Origin: Pseudomonas sp. ACM7
GTDB lineage: Bacteria; Pseudomonadota; Gammaproteobacteria; Pseudomonadales; Pseudomonadaceae
Direction of reading: 5' to 3'
DNA: 64,000 nucleotides
NCBI RefSeq assembly: GCF_004136015.1
Contig: NZ_CP024866.1
Location: 3,378,247 to 3,442,246, forward strand
Numbering within the stretch: the stretch's first letter is position 1; every line of letters begins with the position of its first letter. The translations under genes and the position numbers were made by a program. This document shows positions 54,076-63,008 of the stretch, one piece after another. Under the pieces are notes generated by a model. It was not told the origin of the DNA and searched no databases. It worked only from the letters and a program-made list of their open reading frames with translations.

Positions 54076-56205
54076 TTGTTCAAGTTCAAGACCGCGATAC
54101 TACTGGGGGCGTTGCTGATTCTGGGCAGCAACGAGCTGGAGGCTGCCGCACTACCGGGTGTGTCGGCGGCGACCACCGCCACGACACCACTGGCCCACCC
54201 CGAACCGCTGGTACAGGGTGGTTTGCTGGGTGCCATCAGTTCGAGCATTGAGGAAGTCCAGGGCAAACTCGATCTCAACGAGGACCTGCTGGACGCCTGG
54301 CGTCTGCGTGCAGACCGGGCGGCGGTTGAGGTGGATCAACTGGTCAATCGTCCTTCGGCCCGTTCGAGCTGGAGCGTGGCGGGGGACTTCCTGCTGTTGT
54401 CCGGTGTGTGGATGGGCGTCTTTGTGCTGCTCTGGCTGCTGGGAGGACTGCTCTCCAAACGTCTGTGTCAGAACCGCCTGCTGCTCACTCGCGAGCGCGG
54501 TCAGGCTTTACTGGGTTATGTGTTGCCCTACACGGTTCCGGCGCTGATCAGCCTGCCCCTGACGCTGTATGTCAGCCACTTCTTGCAAGTGTCCGCCGGC
54601 CGGGCGCTGGCATTGTGTTTCGCCTATGCCACCAGCAGCGGCATTTTTGCCGCGTCGTTGCTGTTGTCGCTGGTGGTGCTGTTCAACGCCGGCCACAAGC
54701 GCCGGGCGGTGCAGATTATTCGTCAGTACAGCCCGCGACCGCTGTTTTTGATGGGCTTCCTCGTGGCCTTGAGCGACGCCTTGACCAGTCCGCAGATCGC
54801 CCGCCTGCTCGGCGGCAATCTCACCAGCAGTGTCGCGGTGTTCACCGGGGTGGCGGCCTCGGTCACCTTTGGCATTTTGGTGATCAAGATGCGCCGTCCG
54901 GTCGCCCATCTGATCCGCATTTTGCCGTTGTCCCAGCGCCTCAGTCAGCCGGCCTTGCGTGAAATGCTGCGGATCTTTTCCGGGCTCTGGTACTGGCCGA
55001 TTCTGTTGATGGTGCTGGTGTCGGTGATCAACCTGATCGGCATTGGCGATGACAACCAGAAAGTACTGCGCTGTGCGTTGTTTACTACGGTGCTACTGAT
55101 TGCGATGGTGTTTCTTAGCACGTCGCTTCATCACCTGTTCAAGTCGCGCAGTGAGTTGGCCGTACGCCGCAGCAGTGCCTACAAAGAACGCTTTCTCAGC
55201 CTTTCGCACGCGTTGCTGCGGATCGCCCTGGCGATTGTTTTTATCGATGTCCTGGGGCGCATCTGGGGTGTGTCGCTGTTCGAGTTTGCGGTGAGCAATT
55301 CGGTCGGCCGGGCGATCAGCGATTCCCTGAGCCGTATCGGTTTGATTTTCCTGGTGACCTGGATGGGCTGGGTGGTGTTGGACACGGCGATTCAGGAAGC
55401 CCTGAAACCACCCGTTAACAAACGCTCGGCGCGCCAACCCAGTACCCGAACCAAAACCATCCTGCCGCTGCTGCGCAATGCGATCAAAATCATCCTGGTG
55501 GTGATCTGCGCTATCACCACCATGGCTAACCTTGGGATCAACGTTGCGCCCTTTCTGGCCGGTGCCGGTGTCGTGGGGCTGGCCATCGGTTTCGGTTCCC
55601 AGCAACTGGTGCAGGACGTGATCACCGGGTTGTTCATCATCATCGAAGACACGTTGTCGATTGGCGATTGGGTGGTGCTCGACTCCGGCCACGCCGGCAC
55701 TGTCGAAGGCCTGACCATCCGCACCTTGCGCCTGCGCGACGGCAAGGGGTTTGTACACTCGGTGCCGTTCGGTCAGATCAAGGCCGTGACCAATCAATCG
55801 CGGCAATTCGCCTATGCGTTCTTTTCAGTGCAATTCACTTACGACACCGATGTCGACAAGGCTATCGAGTTGATCCGCGAGGCCGGGGATTCCATCCGCG
55901 ACGACGCATTCCTCAAGTACAACCTGCAAGGGCCGCTGGATGTGTTTGGTGTCGACAAGATGGACCTTAACGGCGTGGTGTTGACGGCACAGTTCCGCAC
56001 CGTGTCGGGTGGGCAATACGCAGTGAGTCGGGCGTTCAACCAGCGTTTGAAAAAGCTTGTGGATAACAGTCCGTGGGTGCATTTCGCGCAGACTTATCCA
56101 CAGCAGGTGTTGATGCCTAGACAGGCTGTTGAGTCGCCGCAAAGCGATGGGCTTGCATCGGAGCATTCATCGGTGTTCCTGCCGGATCAGCCGAGGACTC
56201 AATGA
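54076..56205 (+). CDS. Large MscS-family mechanosensitive channel
   Basis: From TTG 54076, eight bases after a CAGGAG ribosome site, the product is 709 residues and begins with a signal peptide (LFKFKTAILLGALLILGSNELEAAA). A periplasmic stretch is followed by about ten membrane segments and a C-terminal MscS module: pore helix with ANLGINVAPFLAGAGVVGLAIGFGSQ, then the beta domain with GDWVVLDSGHAGTVEGLTIRTLRLRD. Such channels relieve turgor on hypo-osmotic shock. A longer ATG start (53974) would place 34 polar residues ahead of the signal sequence and is less likely. Confidence 0.9.
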   Translation: MFKFKTAILLGALLILGSNELEAAALPGVSAATTATTPLAHPEPLVQGGLLGAISSSIEEVQGKLDLNEDLLDAWRLRADRAAVEVDQLVNRPSARSSWSVAGDFLLLSGVWMGVFVLLWLLGGLLSKRLCQNRLLLTRERGQALLGYVLPYTVPALISLPLTLYVSHFLQVSAGRALALCFAYATSSGIFAASLLLSLVVLFNAGHKRRAVQIIRQYSPRPLFLMGFLVALSDALTSPQIARLLGGNLTSSVAVFTGVAASVTFGILVIKMRRPVAHLIRILPLSQRLSQPALREMLRIFSGLWYWPILLMVLVSVINLIGIGDDNQKVLRCALFTTVLLIAMVFLSTSLHHLFKSRSELAVRRSSAYKERFLSLSHALLRIALAIVFIDVLGRIWGVSLFEFAVSNSVGRAISDSLSRIGLIFLVTWMGWVVLDTAIQEALKPPVNKRSARQPSTRTKTILPLLRNAIKIILVVICAITTMANLGINVAPFLAGAGVVGLAIGFGSQQLVQDVITGLFIIIEDTLSIGDWVVLDSGHAGTVEGLTIRTLRLRDGKGFVHSVPFGQIKAVTNQSRQFAYAFFSVQFTYDTDVDKAIELIREAGDSIRDDAFLKYNLQGPLDVFGVDKMDLNGVVLTAQFRTVSGGQYAVSRAFNQRLKKLVDNSPWVHFAQTYPQQVLMPRQAVESPQSDGLASEHSSVFLPDQPRTQ

Positions 56206-56228
56206 TTTGTGTTGGGGCTGATGGCCTC

Positions 56229-56292
56229 ATCGCGAGCAAGCTCGCTCCCACAGGGGAATGCGATCAAATGTGGGAGCGAGCTTGCTCGCGAT
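56229..56292. repeat. REPIN, A subtype
   Basis: Inverted REP copies at 56229-56252 and 56269-56292 (TGTGGGAGCGAGCTTGCTCG core), only 16 bases apart. It occupies most of the 106-base spacer between the convergent MscS and lhr genes, where no T-run terminator is visible. Confidence 0.92.
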
Positions 56293-56311
56293 GGGGCCGG
56301 CCCAGACAACA

Positions 56312-59300
56312 TCAATGCCTGATCAGTTTGTTGTGTAATTCAGCACTGGCTTGCTGATCCAACTCCAGCCAGAAAGTCTGCTTGCCGGCGATCTCGGCAG
56401 CGGCGGGCAATCCATCGCGATACACCAATCGATTACTCGCTAACGCCGGCACCTTCGCACCGGGTAAAAGCGTCCCCGCGAGGTTCAGCGGATCAACCCC
56501 GCACACGGCAATCAAACTCCCGTCATGCGGCCGTCGCCGCACCTCGCGCAGTAATGGAATGGCCTCGGGCAACGCAAACTGTTCCCCGGCCAAACCACTG
56601 ACAAACCGCCCACCGCGAATCTCGCCTCGAGCTTCCAGCCGATGGAACGTGCGCAGCAATTCCCGCCAGCTCGGCAACCAATCCGCTTCACGTTCAAGCA
56701 AGCGCCAGAACACCACGCCGTAGCGCCGGAGCAAGGTCATCGCGATATGTTCAAGGGTGTCGGTCGGCGTCGGGGCCGGTCGTTTGTTATCCACAACCGG
56801 AGCTTGCGCCCCGCGTCGCAGCAAGGCCCAGCGCCCGGCATCGTCCATCCCGCCGACAAACGCTCCGCGCCCGCGTCGGCTGCTGCGATTCTGTCGCTTG
56901 CTGGCCGGAGTGATCAGGGCTCGCAGACCGGCGAAGCTGTCGGCGTTCACTAGCCCGGCGCCTACGAGTTCCTGCAAGGCGATTTCCAGTTCCGAGCGCA
57001 GCAGGTGGGCTTCGTGAGTCAGTTCATCGAAAAACAGCGCGCCGTGTTGGCTCAGGGCTTCGTAGACTTTTTGCGTTTTGGGCGAGAGTTCGCTGACCGG
57101 CGTTTGCTCGGTCAACCCGCTCCACAACCCGACCTGACTGCGCGGCAATAGCAGAATCGGTGTGCTGCGCAATGCCGTGCTGGCGCTCTTGTTGCGCGCG
57201 GTCAGGCGAGTCCAGACCAGTTTGCCGCTGCGACACAGGTCATCCAGCCAATTCGCTGAATAGTCTTTTATTCGCGCCGGCAAAATATCGCTGTCCCAGG
57301 CTGAAGCGGCGGCGGGGTAGCCTTCGAACTGACCGACTATCGCGGGCAATACTGCGCTGCCCTGACCCTGGGTCGCGGCGGACAGATGCTGCCAGTCGAA
57401 CAGGAAACGCATGAAATCCTGTAACGCCACGGGCTCGATTTCCCGCCGCAGACGCTTGACGGTGTAGCGGTGAATCCGCGCCAGCAGATGCCGCTCGCAC
57501 CATTCTTCCTCCGCCGTGCCGGGCGTGAATTGGCCACGCAGCACATAGCCTTCGCGTTCCAGTTGCGCCAACGCCTGGGTGACTTGAGTCGCCGCCAATC
57601 CGAGCGGTTTGGCAATCGCGTTCAGCGGCAGCGGACCGAACGCGCTGAGCCGCGCACGAATCACTTCCAGCACCGCTTCGTCGGGCGCCCAGACTTCATC
57701 GAACCCGGGCAACGCCTCCAACGGTGGCTGCAAAATCGCCTGTGGATAAATCGCCTGCAAGCAAGTCAACCGCTCCAGTGCCAACCATAGCGCTTGCCCA
57801 GCATTGACTTGCAAGCGGCTGGCGCGACCGCTGTCGGCCAGGGCGTTCAGCCAATCGAGCCAGTCTGGATGGGCCTTGGCCTCGACGTCGCTGATGCACG
57901 CGAGGCTCATCAACGCCTCATGCATTTCATCGACGCCAGTCGGCGTTGGCCAGGCTTCCTCGCGCACGGCTTGAATCGCGTCCGCATCCAGCGCGCCGAG
58001 GTCGTCGGTGGACTGCGGATCGCTCCAGCGGCGGTTGAGTACTGCTTGAGTGCGGCGTTCTTCCAGCGGCGCATCGTCGAGAAAGGTGTAGGGTCGGGCA
58101 CTGAGAATTTCCGCGGCCAGCGGTGAGGGTGCCGGCAGGTCGCGGCTGATCAAGCGGATGTCGCCACGTTCCATGCGCCGCAACAACGCCAGCCAGCCTT
58201 CGCTGTCCATGGCTTCGTGCAGGCAGTCGTCGAGGGTTTGTTCCACCAGTGGATGGTCGGGAATTTCCCGTTCGCCGGCGAGGTTTTCCACGCAGGCCAT
58301 CTGGTCGGGAAACACGCTGGCGATCAGGTCTTCGCTTTTCATCCGCTGGATCTGCGGCGGGACTTTGCGTCCGCCACTGTAGCGCGGCAGCGCCAGAGCG
58401 ACCCCGGCATTCCAGCGCCAGCGCACACCGAACAGCGGCGCATCGAGCACGGCTTGAATCAGGGTGTGCTCGGCGCTGTTGCTGTGCAAATAGCGCCAGA
58501 CATCATCGAGTTCAAAACTGTGGCTGGCCGACAGCGACAGGACGATGGCGTCTTCGCTGGCGGCAGCCTGCAATTCGAAGTTGAAGGTGCGGCAGAAACG
58601 CTTGCGCAGGGCCAGGCCCCAGGCACGGTTGATGCGGCTGCCGAACGGCGTGTGAATGATCAATTGCGTGCCGCCGGACTCGTCGAAAAATCGCTCCATC
58701 AGCAGTGTGTCTTGTGACGGCAGGGCGCCCAATGTCAGGCGCGCACGGGCCAGGTAATCGACCAATTGTTCGGCACTGGCCAGGTTCAGACCGAGGGTGT
58801 CGGTCAGCCAGTCGATTGCGGGCTGCAAGTGACCGGGGGTGGCGCCGAGTAGCTCATCGAGTTGCGCTTGCAGGCGGGCCACGGCAAACGACAGTTCAGC
58901 GCTGCGCCCCGGCGCTTCGCCGAGCCAGAAGGGAATGGTCGGCGGTTGGCCCTGAGCATCTTCGACCCGGACCTTGCCGGTTTCGACCCGCAGAATTCGG
59001 TAGGAGGTGTTGCCCAATTGGAAGACATCCCCGGCGATGCTTTCCACCGCAAAGTCTTCGTTGACGCTGCCGATGTTCAGCCCTTGGGGTTCGAGTAAAA
59101 CGCTGTAATCGGCGTTGTCCGGGATCGTCCCGCCGCTGGTCACAGCGGTCAGTTTGGCGCCCCGGCGACCGCGCAGGGTGCGGGTCACGGCGTCGCGGTG
59201 CAGGTAAGCGCTGCGGATGCCCAGGCGACCGTTGTAGCCTTCGGCGAGCATCTGCAGCAGCGCTTGATAGTGTTTTTCGTCGAGTTCGCTGTAGGGCGAG

Positions 59301-60628
59301 GCGTTGCGGAACACCTCCAGCAGCGCCTGCTCCTGCCATTCCTGGCAGCTGACCTCGGCGATGATTTGTTGCGCGAGGACATCCAGCGGTGCCTTCGGAA
59401 TCTGCAAAGTGTCGAGTTCGCCGCGCCGCACACAATCGAGCAGGGCGGCGCATTCGATCAGGTCGTCGCGGGTGGTGGCGAACAAACGGCCCTTGGGTGT
59501 GCCGCCGACCTGGTGCCCGGAGCGGCCGACCCGTTGCAGAAACCCGGCGATCGAGCGTGGCGAGGCAATCTGGCAGACCAGGTCGACATCGCCGATATCG
59601 ATCCCCAGTTCCAGGGACGCCGTGGCAATCAGCACTTGCAGTTCGCCGCGCTTGAGACGCTGTTCGGCGTCGAGACGAAACTCCTTGGCCAGACTGCCGT
59701 GGTGGGCGGCCACCGCCTCCTTGCCGAGACGCTCGCTCAAGTGACGGCTCAGGCGTTCGGCGAGGCGTCGGGTGTTGACGAAAATCAGCGTGGTGCGGTG
59801 TTCGCGGGCGAGGGCGGCGAGGCGGTCGTAGACCAGCTCCCAGATGTCGTTGGCCATCACCGCCGACAACGGCACGGGCGGTACTTCGATGTCCAGATCC
59901 CTCGGGCGGGCGTGGCCGATGTCGATGATTTCGCACGCGCGATCACGGCCAACCAGAAACTGCGAGACGGCTTCGATGGGTTTTTGCGTGGCAGACAGGC
60001 CGATTCGCATCAGCGGTTGCGCGCACAACGCTTGCAGTCGCTCAAGGCTCAGGGCCAGGTGACTGCCGCGTTTGCTGGCGGCGATCGCGTGAATTTCGTC
60101 GACGATCACCGTGCGGGCAGTGCTGAGCATTTGTCGGCCGGAGTCGGAACCGAGCAATACGTAAAGGGATTCCGGGGTGGTCACCAGAATGTGTGGGGCG
60201 GTCTTGCGCATCGCCGAGCGGTCTTTTTGCGGTGTGTCGCCGGTGCGCACGGCGGTGTTGATCTGCAATTGCGGCAAGCCCATCGCGCTTAACTGCTCGG
60301 TTATGCCGGCCAGCGGGTCTTGCAGGTTGATCTGGATGTCGTTGGACAGGGCTTTTAGCGGCGAAACGTAGACCACCAGGGTTTCATCCGGCAGATGGCC
60401 GCCGTTGGCCATTGCGCGGTGGACCAGGTCGTCGATGACCGCGAGGAACGCGGTGAGGGTCTTGCCGGAGCCCGTGGGTGCGGCGACCAGGGTCGAACGG
60501 TGCTGGCGGATCAACGGCCACGCCCGGGCCTGGGCGGCGGTGACCGTCGGGAAGGTGCTGCTGAACCAGGCGCTGACGGCGGGGTGGAAGCCTGCCAGGG
60601 CGCTGTCCGTCGGGATTGGCAGATTCAT
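56312..60628 (-). CDS. lhr: Lhr-type ATP-dependent DNA helicase
   Basis: Lhr is a large superfamily 2 3'-to-5' helicase linked to DNA repair. The 1438-residue product has Walker A PTGSGKT (51-57), DEIH (176-179), LSATQKP, and the helicase C block with GIDIGDVDLVCQIASPRSIAGFLQRVGRSGH. This is the long form with the Lhr-specific winged helix and a C-terminal region (about 900-1438) related to AlkZ-type folds, reported as uracil-DNA glycosylase in E. coli Lhr. ATG 60628 gives MNLPIPTD; an upstream ATG (60664) is possible. Confidence 0.93.
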   Translation of the reverse strand: MNLPIPTDSALAGFHPAVSAWFSSTFPTVTAAQARAWPLIRQHRSTLVAAPTGSGKTLTAFLAVIDDLVHRAMANGGHLPDETLVVYVSPLKALSNDIQINLQDPLAGITEQLSAMGLPQLQINTAVRTGDTPQKDRSAMRKTAPHILVTTPESLYVLLGSDSGRQMLSTARTVIVDEIHAIAASKRGSHLALSLERLQALCAQPLMRIGLSATQKPIEAVSQFLVGRDRACEIIDIGHARPRDLDIEVPPVPLSAVMANDIWELVYDRLAALAREHRTTLIFVNTRRLAERLSRHLSERLGKEAVAAHHGSLAKEFRLDAEQRLKRGELQVLIATASLELGIDIGDVDLVCQIASPRSIAGFLQRVGRSGHQVGGTPKGRLFATTRDDLIECAALLDCVRRGELDTLQIPKAPLDVLAQQIIAEVSCQEWQEQALLEVFRNASPYSELDEKHYQALLQMLAEGYNGRLGIRSAYLHRDAVTRTLRGRRGAKLTAVTSGGTIPDNADYSVLLEPQGLNIGSVNEDFAVESIAGDVFQLGNTSYRILRVETGKVRVEDAQGQPPTIPFWLGEAPGRSAELSFAVARLQAQLDELLGATPGHLQPAIDWLTDTLGLNLASAEQLVDYLARARLTLGALPSQDTLLMERFFDESGGTQLIIHTPFGSRINRAWGLALRKRFCRTFNFELQAAASEDAIVLSLSASHSFELDDVWRYLHSNSAEHTLIQAVLDAPLFGVRWRWNAGVALALPRYSGGRKVPPQIQRMKSEDLIASVFPDQMACVENLAGEREIPDHPLVEQTLDDCLHEAMDSEGWLALLRRMERGDIRLISRDLPAPSPLAAEILSARPYTFLDDAPLEERRTQAVLNRRWSDPQSTDDLGALDADAIQAVREEAWPTPTGVDEMHEALMSLACISDVEAKAHPDWLDWLNALADSGRASRLQVNAGQALWLALERLTCLQAIYPQAILQPPLEALPGFDEVWAPDEAVLEVIRARLSAFGPLPLNAIAKPLGLAATQVTQALAQLEREGYVLRGQFTPGTAEEEWCERHLLARIHRYTVKRLRREIEPVALQDFMRFLFDWQHLSAATQGQGSAVLPAIVGQFEGYPAAASAWDSDILPARIKDYSANWLDDLCRSGKLVWTRLTARNKSASTALRSTPILLLPRSQVGLWSGLTEQTPVSELSPKTQKVYEALSQHGALFFDELTHEAHLLRSELEIALQELVGAGLVNADSFAGLRALITPASKRQNRSSRRGRGAFVGGMDDAGRWALLRRGAQAPVVDNKRPAPTPTDTLEHIAMTLLRRYGVVFWRLLEREADWLPSWRELLRTFHRLEARGEIRGGRFVSGLAGEQFALPEAIPLLREVRRRPHDGSLIAVCGVDPLNLAGTLLPGAKVPALASNRLVYRDGLPAAAEIAGKQTFWLELDQQASAELHNKLIRH

Positions 60629-60694
60629 GGAACAATTTATGCGGGCGGGGTGAGGAAGATGCAAGTACCGCTGGAGATCTCTATTGATCCTTAT

Positions 60695-60781
60695 GGCCCC
60701 TTCGCGGGCAAGCCCGCTCCCACATTGGATTTGTGTACGCCGCAGATCCCTTGTGGGAGCGGGCTTGCTCGCGAAGGGGCC
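60695..60781. repeat. REPIN, G subtype, with extended arms
   Basis: Inverted arms at 60695-60723 and 60752-60781: the REP core TGTGGGAGCGGGCTTGC plus an outer GGCCCCTT/AAGGGGCC extension, one mismatch. It lies in the 309-base spacer between divergent lhr and the RmlD-like gene. The remaining spacer (60782-60937) shows no clear promoter to me. Confidence 0.9.
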
Positions 60782-60937
60782 GGAACAGGCAGCACAGATC
60801 CAAGGTATCTACACTTTACGGATGACGGTTGCGCACTAAACCCGCAAAATGCAACGATTCCGGCAACTATCGACGGCATCGCCCGCGAGCGGTGTCGATA
60901 AAGCCATTGTTTCAATCAGACTGGGCCTGCTGACTCT

Positions 60938-61822
60938 ATGCGAATGCGCCTTATGTTACTGGGCGGCGGAAATGCCCTTGGGCAGGCGCTGATTCGCCTC
61001 GGTGCGGAGGAAGACATCGGCTTCCTCGCCCCCCGCCCACCGCAAGACGGCTGGGACGCCGCGACCCTGACGCAACTGCTCGACGACACCCGTCCAGACG
61101 CGTTGATCAACCTCGCCTATTACTTCGACTGGTTTCAGGCGGAGACGGTCAGCGAACAACGTCTGGCCGGGCAGGAGCGGGCGATCGAGCGTCTGGCCGA
61201 ACTGTGCCAGCATCACAACATCGTGCTGCTGCAACCGTCGAGCTATCGCGTGTTCGATGGCTCCCGGGCGACGGCCTACAGCGAAAAAGACGAACCGGTG
61301 CCCTTGGGCCTGCGCGGTCAGGCCTTGTGGCGAATTGAACAAAGCGTCCGCGCCACCTGCCCGCAACACGTGTTGCTACGATTCGGCTGGCTGCTGGATG
61401 ACAGCCCCGACGGCACCCTCGGTCGTTTCCTCGGTCGCGCCGAACTACCTGAAGAGTTGCTGATGGCTGATGACCGCCGGGGCAATCCGACGCCGGTGGA
61501 TGACGCTGCGCGGGTGATCATCTCGGTCCTCAAGCAACTCGATTGCTCGGCGCCGCTGTGGGGCACCTACCATTACGCCGGGCATGAGGCGACCACGCCG
61601 CTGGCGCTTGGGCAGGCGATCCTCACCGAAGCACGCGCCCTGCACCCGCTGGCCATCGAAGCGCCGACCGCCCAGGCTCACGCCGCCCGGCCCGACGCCG
61701 CCGAAGAACCGCAACACGCGGTGCTGGCCTGCAAGAAAATTCTGCACACTTTCGGGATCAAGCCCCGCGCCTGGCGTGCGGCACTCCCGGGCTTACTGGA
61801 TAGGTTTTATCGCCATGGCTGA
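60938..61822 (+). CDS. RmlD-like sugar-nucleotide-binding protein lacking the YxxxK pair
   Basis: A 294-residue protein of the RmlD-type short-chain dehydrogenase fold, with N-terminal GGGNALGQ (9-16) as NAD(P) site, DALINLAYYFDW and SSYRVFDGSRATAYSEKDEPVP, which parallels the DYVFDG block of dTDP-rhamnose synthases. Where RmlD has YGxSK, this protein has LGLRGQALW, so the catalytic tyrosine and lysine are absent. It overlaps the epimerase gene by 8 bases. It may be a non-catalytic partner; the same pair precedes oprG in P. aeruginosa (PA4069-PA4068), as I recall. Confidence 0.82.
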   Translation: MRMRLMLLGGGNALGQALIRLGAEEDIGFLAPRPPQDGWDAATLTQLLDDTRPDALINLAYYFDWFQAETVSEQRLAGQERAIERLAELCQHHNIVLLQPSSYRVFDGSRATAYSEKDEPVPLGLRGQALWRIEQSVRATCPQHVLLRFGWLLDDSPDGTLGRFLGRAELPEELLMADDRRGNPTPVDDAARVIISVLKQLDCSAPLWGTYHYAGHEATTPLALGQAILTEARALHPLAIEAPTAQAHAARPDAAEEPQHAVLACKKILHTFGIKPRAWRAALPGLLDRFYRHG

Positions 61823-62744
61823 CGGCCCTGTTTTAATCACCGGCGGCGCCGGTTTCATTGGCTCGCACCTCACCGATGCCTTACTCGCCAAGGGCCATTC
61901 GGTGCGCATTCTCGATGACCTCTCCACCGGCAAACGCAGCAACTTGCCGCTTGACAATCCTGGCGTCGAACTGATCGTGGGTGATGTCGCCGATGCCGCG
62001 CTGGTCGCGCAGGCGATGGTCGGTTGCAGCGCTGTGGCGCACCTGGCCGCAGTGGCGTCGGTGCAGGCGTCGGTGGATGATCCGGTGAAGACTCACCAGA
62101 GCAATTTCATTGGCTCGCTGAATGTCTGCGAAGCCATGCGCCAGACCGGCGTCAAGCGGGTGCTGTACGCGTCCAGCGCAGCGGTCTACGGCAACAATGG
62201 CGAAGGCGAGTCGATCGACGAAGACACGCCCAAGGCACCGTTGACGCCCTATGCTTCGGACAAATTGGCGAGCGAACATTACTTCGATTTTTACCGTCGC
62301 CAGCATGGTCTGGAGCCGGTGATTTTCCGCTTCTTCAACATCTTCGGCCCACGCCAGGATCCGTCCTCGCCGTATTCCGGGGTGATCAGCATTTTCAGCG
62401 AGCGCGCGCAGAAGGGCCTGCCGATCACTGTGTTCGGTGACGGTGAGCAGACTCGCGACTTCGTCTACGTCGAAGACCTGGTCGACTTGTTGGTGCAAGC
62501 GATCGAGAAACCGCAGGTCGAAGTCGGCGCGGTTAACGTCGGCTGGAACCAGGCCACGACCCTCAAGCAAATGCTTGAAGCCCTTGAAGCGGTGGTCGGT
62601 CAATTGCCGCCGGTGAGCTATGGCCCGGCGCGCGCCGGTGACATCCGCCACTCGCGAGCGAACAATCAGCGTCTGCTGGAGCGCTTTACCTACCCGGAGC
62701 AGACACCGATGCGTGTCGGCCTGGCGCGGTTGTTGGGACGCTGA
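61815..62744 (+). CDS. NAD-dependent sugar-nucleotide epimerase/dehydratase
   Basis: A 309-residue extended SDR with the NAD motif GGAGFIGS (10-17), serine S120/S121 in YASSAAVYG, and catalytic Y146-K150 (TPYASDK). FRFFNIFGPRQDP and GDGEQTRDFVYVEDL are typical of UDP-hexose 4-epimerases of the GalE/WbpP kind. The sugar is unknown. ATG 61815 lies within the end of the RmlD-like gene, so translation is coupled. A composite terminator follows, shared with convergent oprG. Confidence 0.9.
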   Translation: MADGPVLITGGAGFIGSHLTDALLAKGHSVRILDDLSTGKRSNLPLDNPGVELIVGDVADAALVAQAMVGCSAVAHLAAVASVQASVDDPVKTHQSNFIGSLNVCEAMRQTGVKRVLYASSAAVYGNNGEGESIDEDTPKAPLTPYASDKLASEHYFDFYRRQHGLEPVIFRFFNIFGPRQDPSSPYSGVISIFSERAQKGLPITVFGDGEQTRDFVYVEDLVDLLVQAIEKPQVEVGAVNVGWNQATTLKQMLEALEAVVGQLPPVSYGPARAGDIRHSRANNQRLLERFTYPEQTPMRVGLARLLGR

Positions 62745-62761
62745 ATTTTTCGCGGCCCATG

Positions 62762-62995
62762 AAAAAGGCGCCTTTCGAGGTAATGCCGGTCAGTTAAGGA
62801 ACGACACAATCCGTAGCAGCTGGCGAAGCCTGCGTTCGGCTGCGCAGCAGTCGTAAAACCTGAGTTTGCGGTCTTCCTGAAACACCGCATCGTCTGATTT
62901 CACGACTGCTTTGCAGCCGAACGCAGGCTTCGCCAGCTGCTACGGATCGCGTTTTGGCTTAACTGACCGGCATTAGCCTTTCGAGGCGCCTTTTT
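62762..62995. terminator. Bidirectional terminator split by a palindromic insert
   Basis: AAAAAGGCGCC (62762-62772) is complementary to GGCGCCTTTTT (62985-62995). Joined through the shared GCCTTTCGAGG, they would form an 11-bp intrinsic terminator with a six-base loop for the convergent epimerase and oprG genes. A 195-base palindrome now lies between the halves, so the stem can still close only over the folded insert. Confidence 0.72.
62781..62975. mobile_element. MITE-like palindromic element (195 bp) containing repeat copy 2
   Basis: The element has perfect 17-bp terminal inverted repeats, TAATGCCGGTCAGTTAA (62781-62797) and its complement (62959-62975), around a 135-base palindrome (arms 62811-62854 and 62902-62945, two mismatches) of the same family as 53837-53969. 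It is flanked by an 11-bp direct repeat GCCTTTCGAGG (62770-62780 and 62976-62986), the mark of a target duplication. It encodes no protein, so any movement would need a transposase supplied elsewhere. Confidence 0.78.
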
Positions 62996-63008
62996 TTGTG
63001 CGGAAATT

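Noticed and set aside
53889..54251. A 120-codon frame between the MFS and MscS genes
   Set aside because: It starts in the loop of a palindromic repeat and continues into the MscS gene in another frame.
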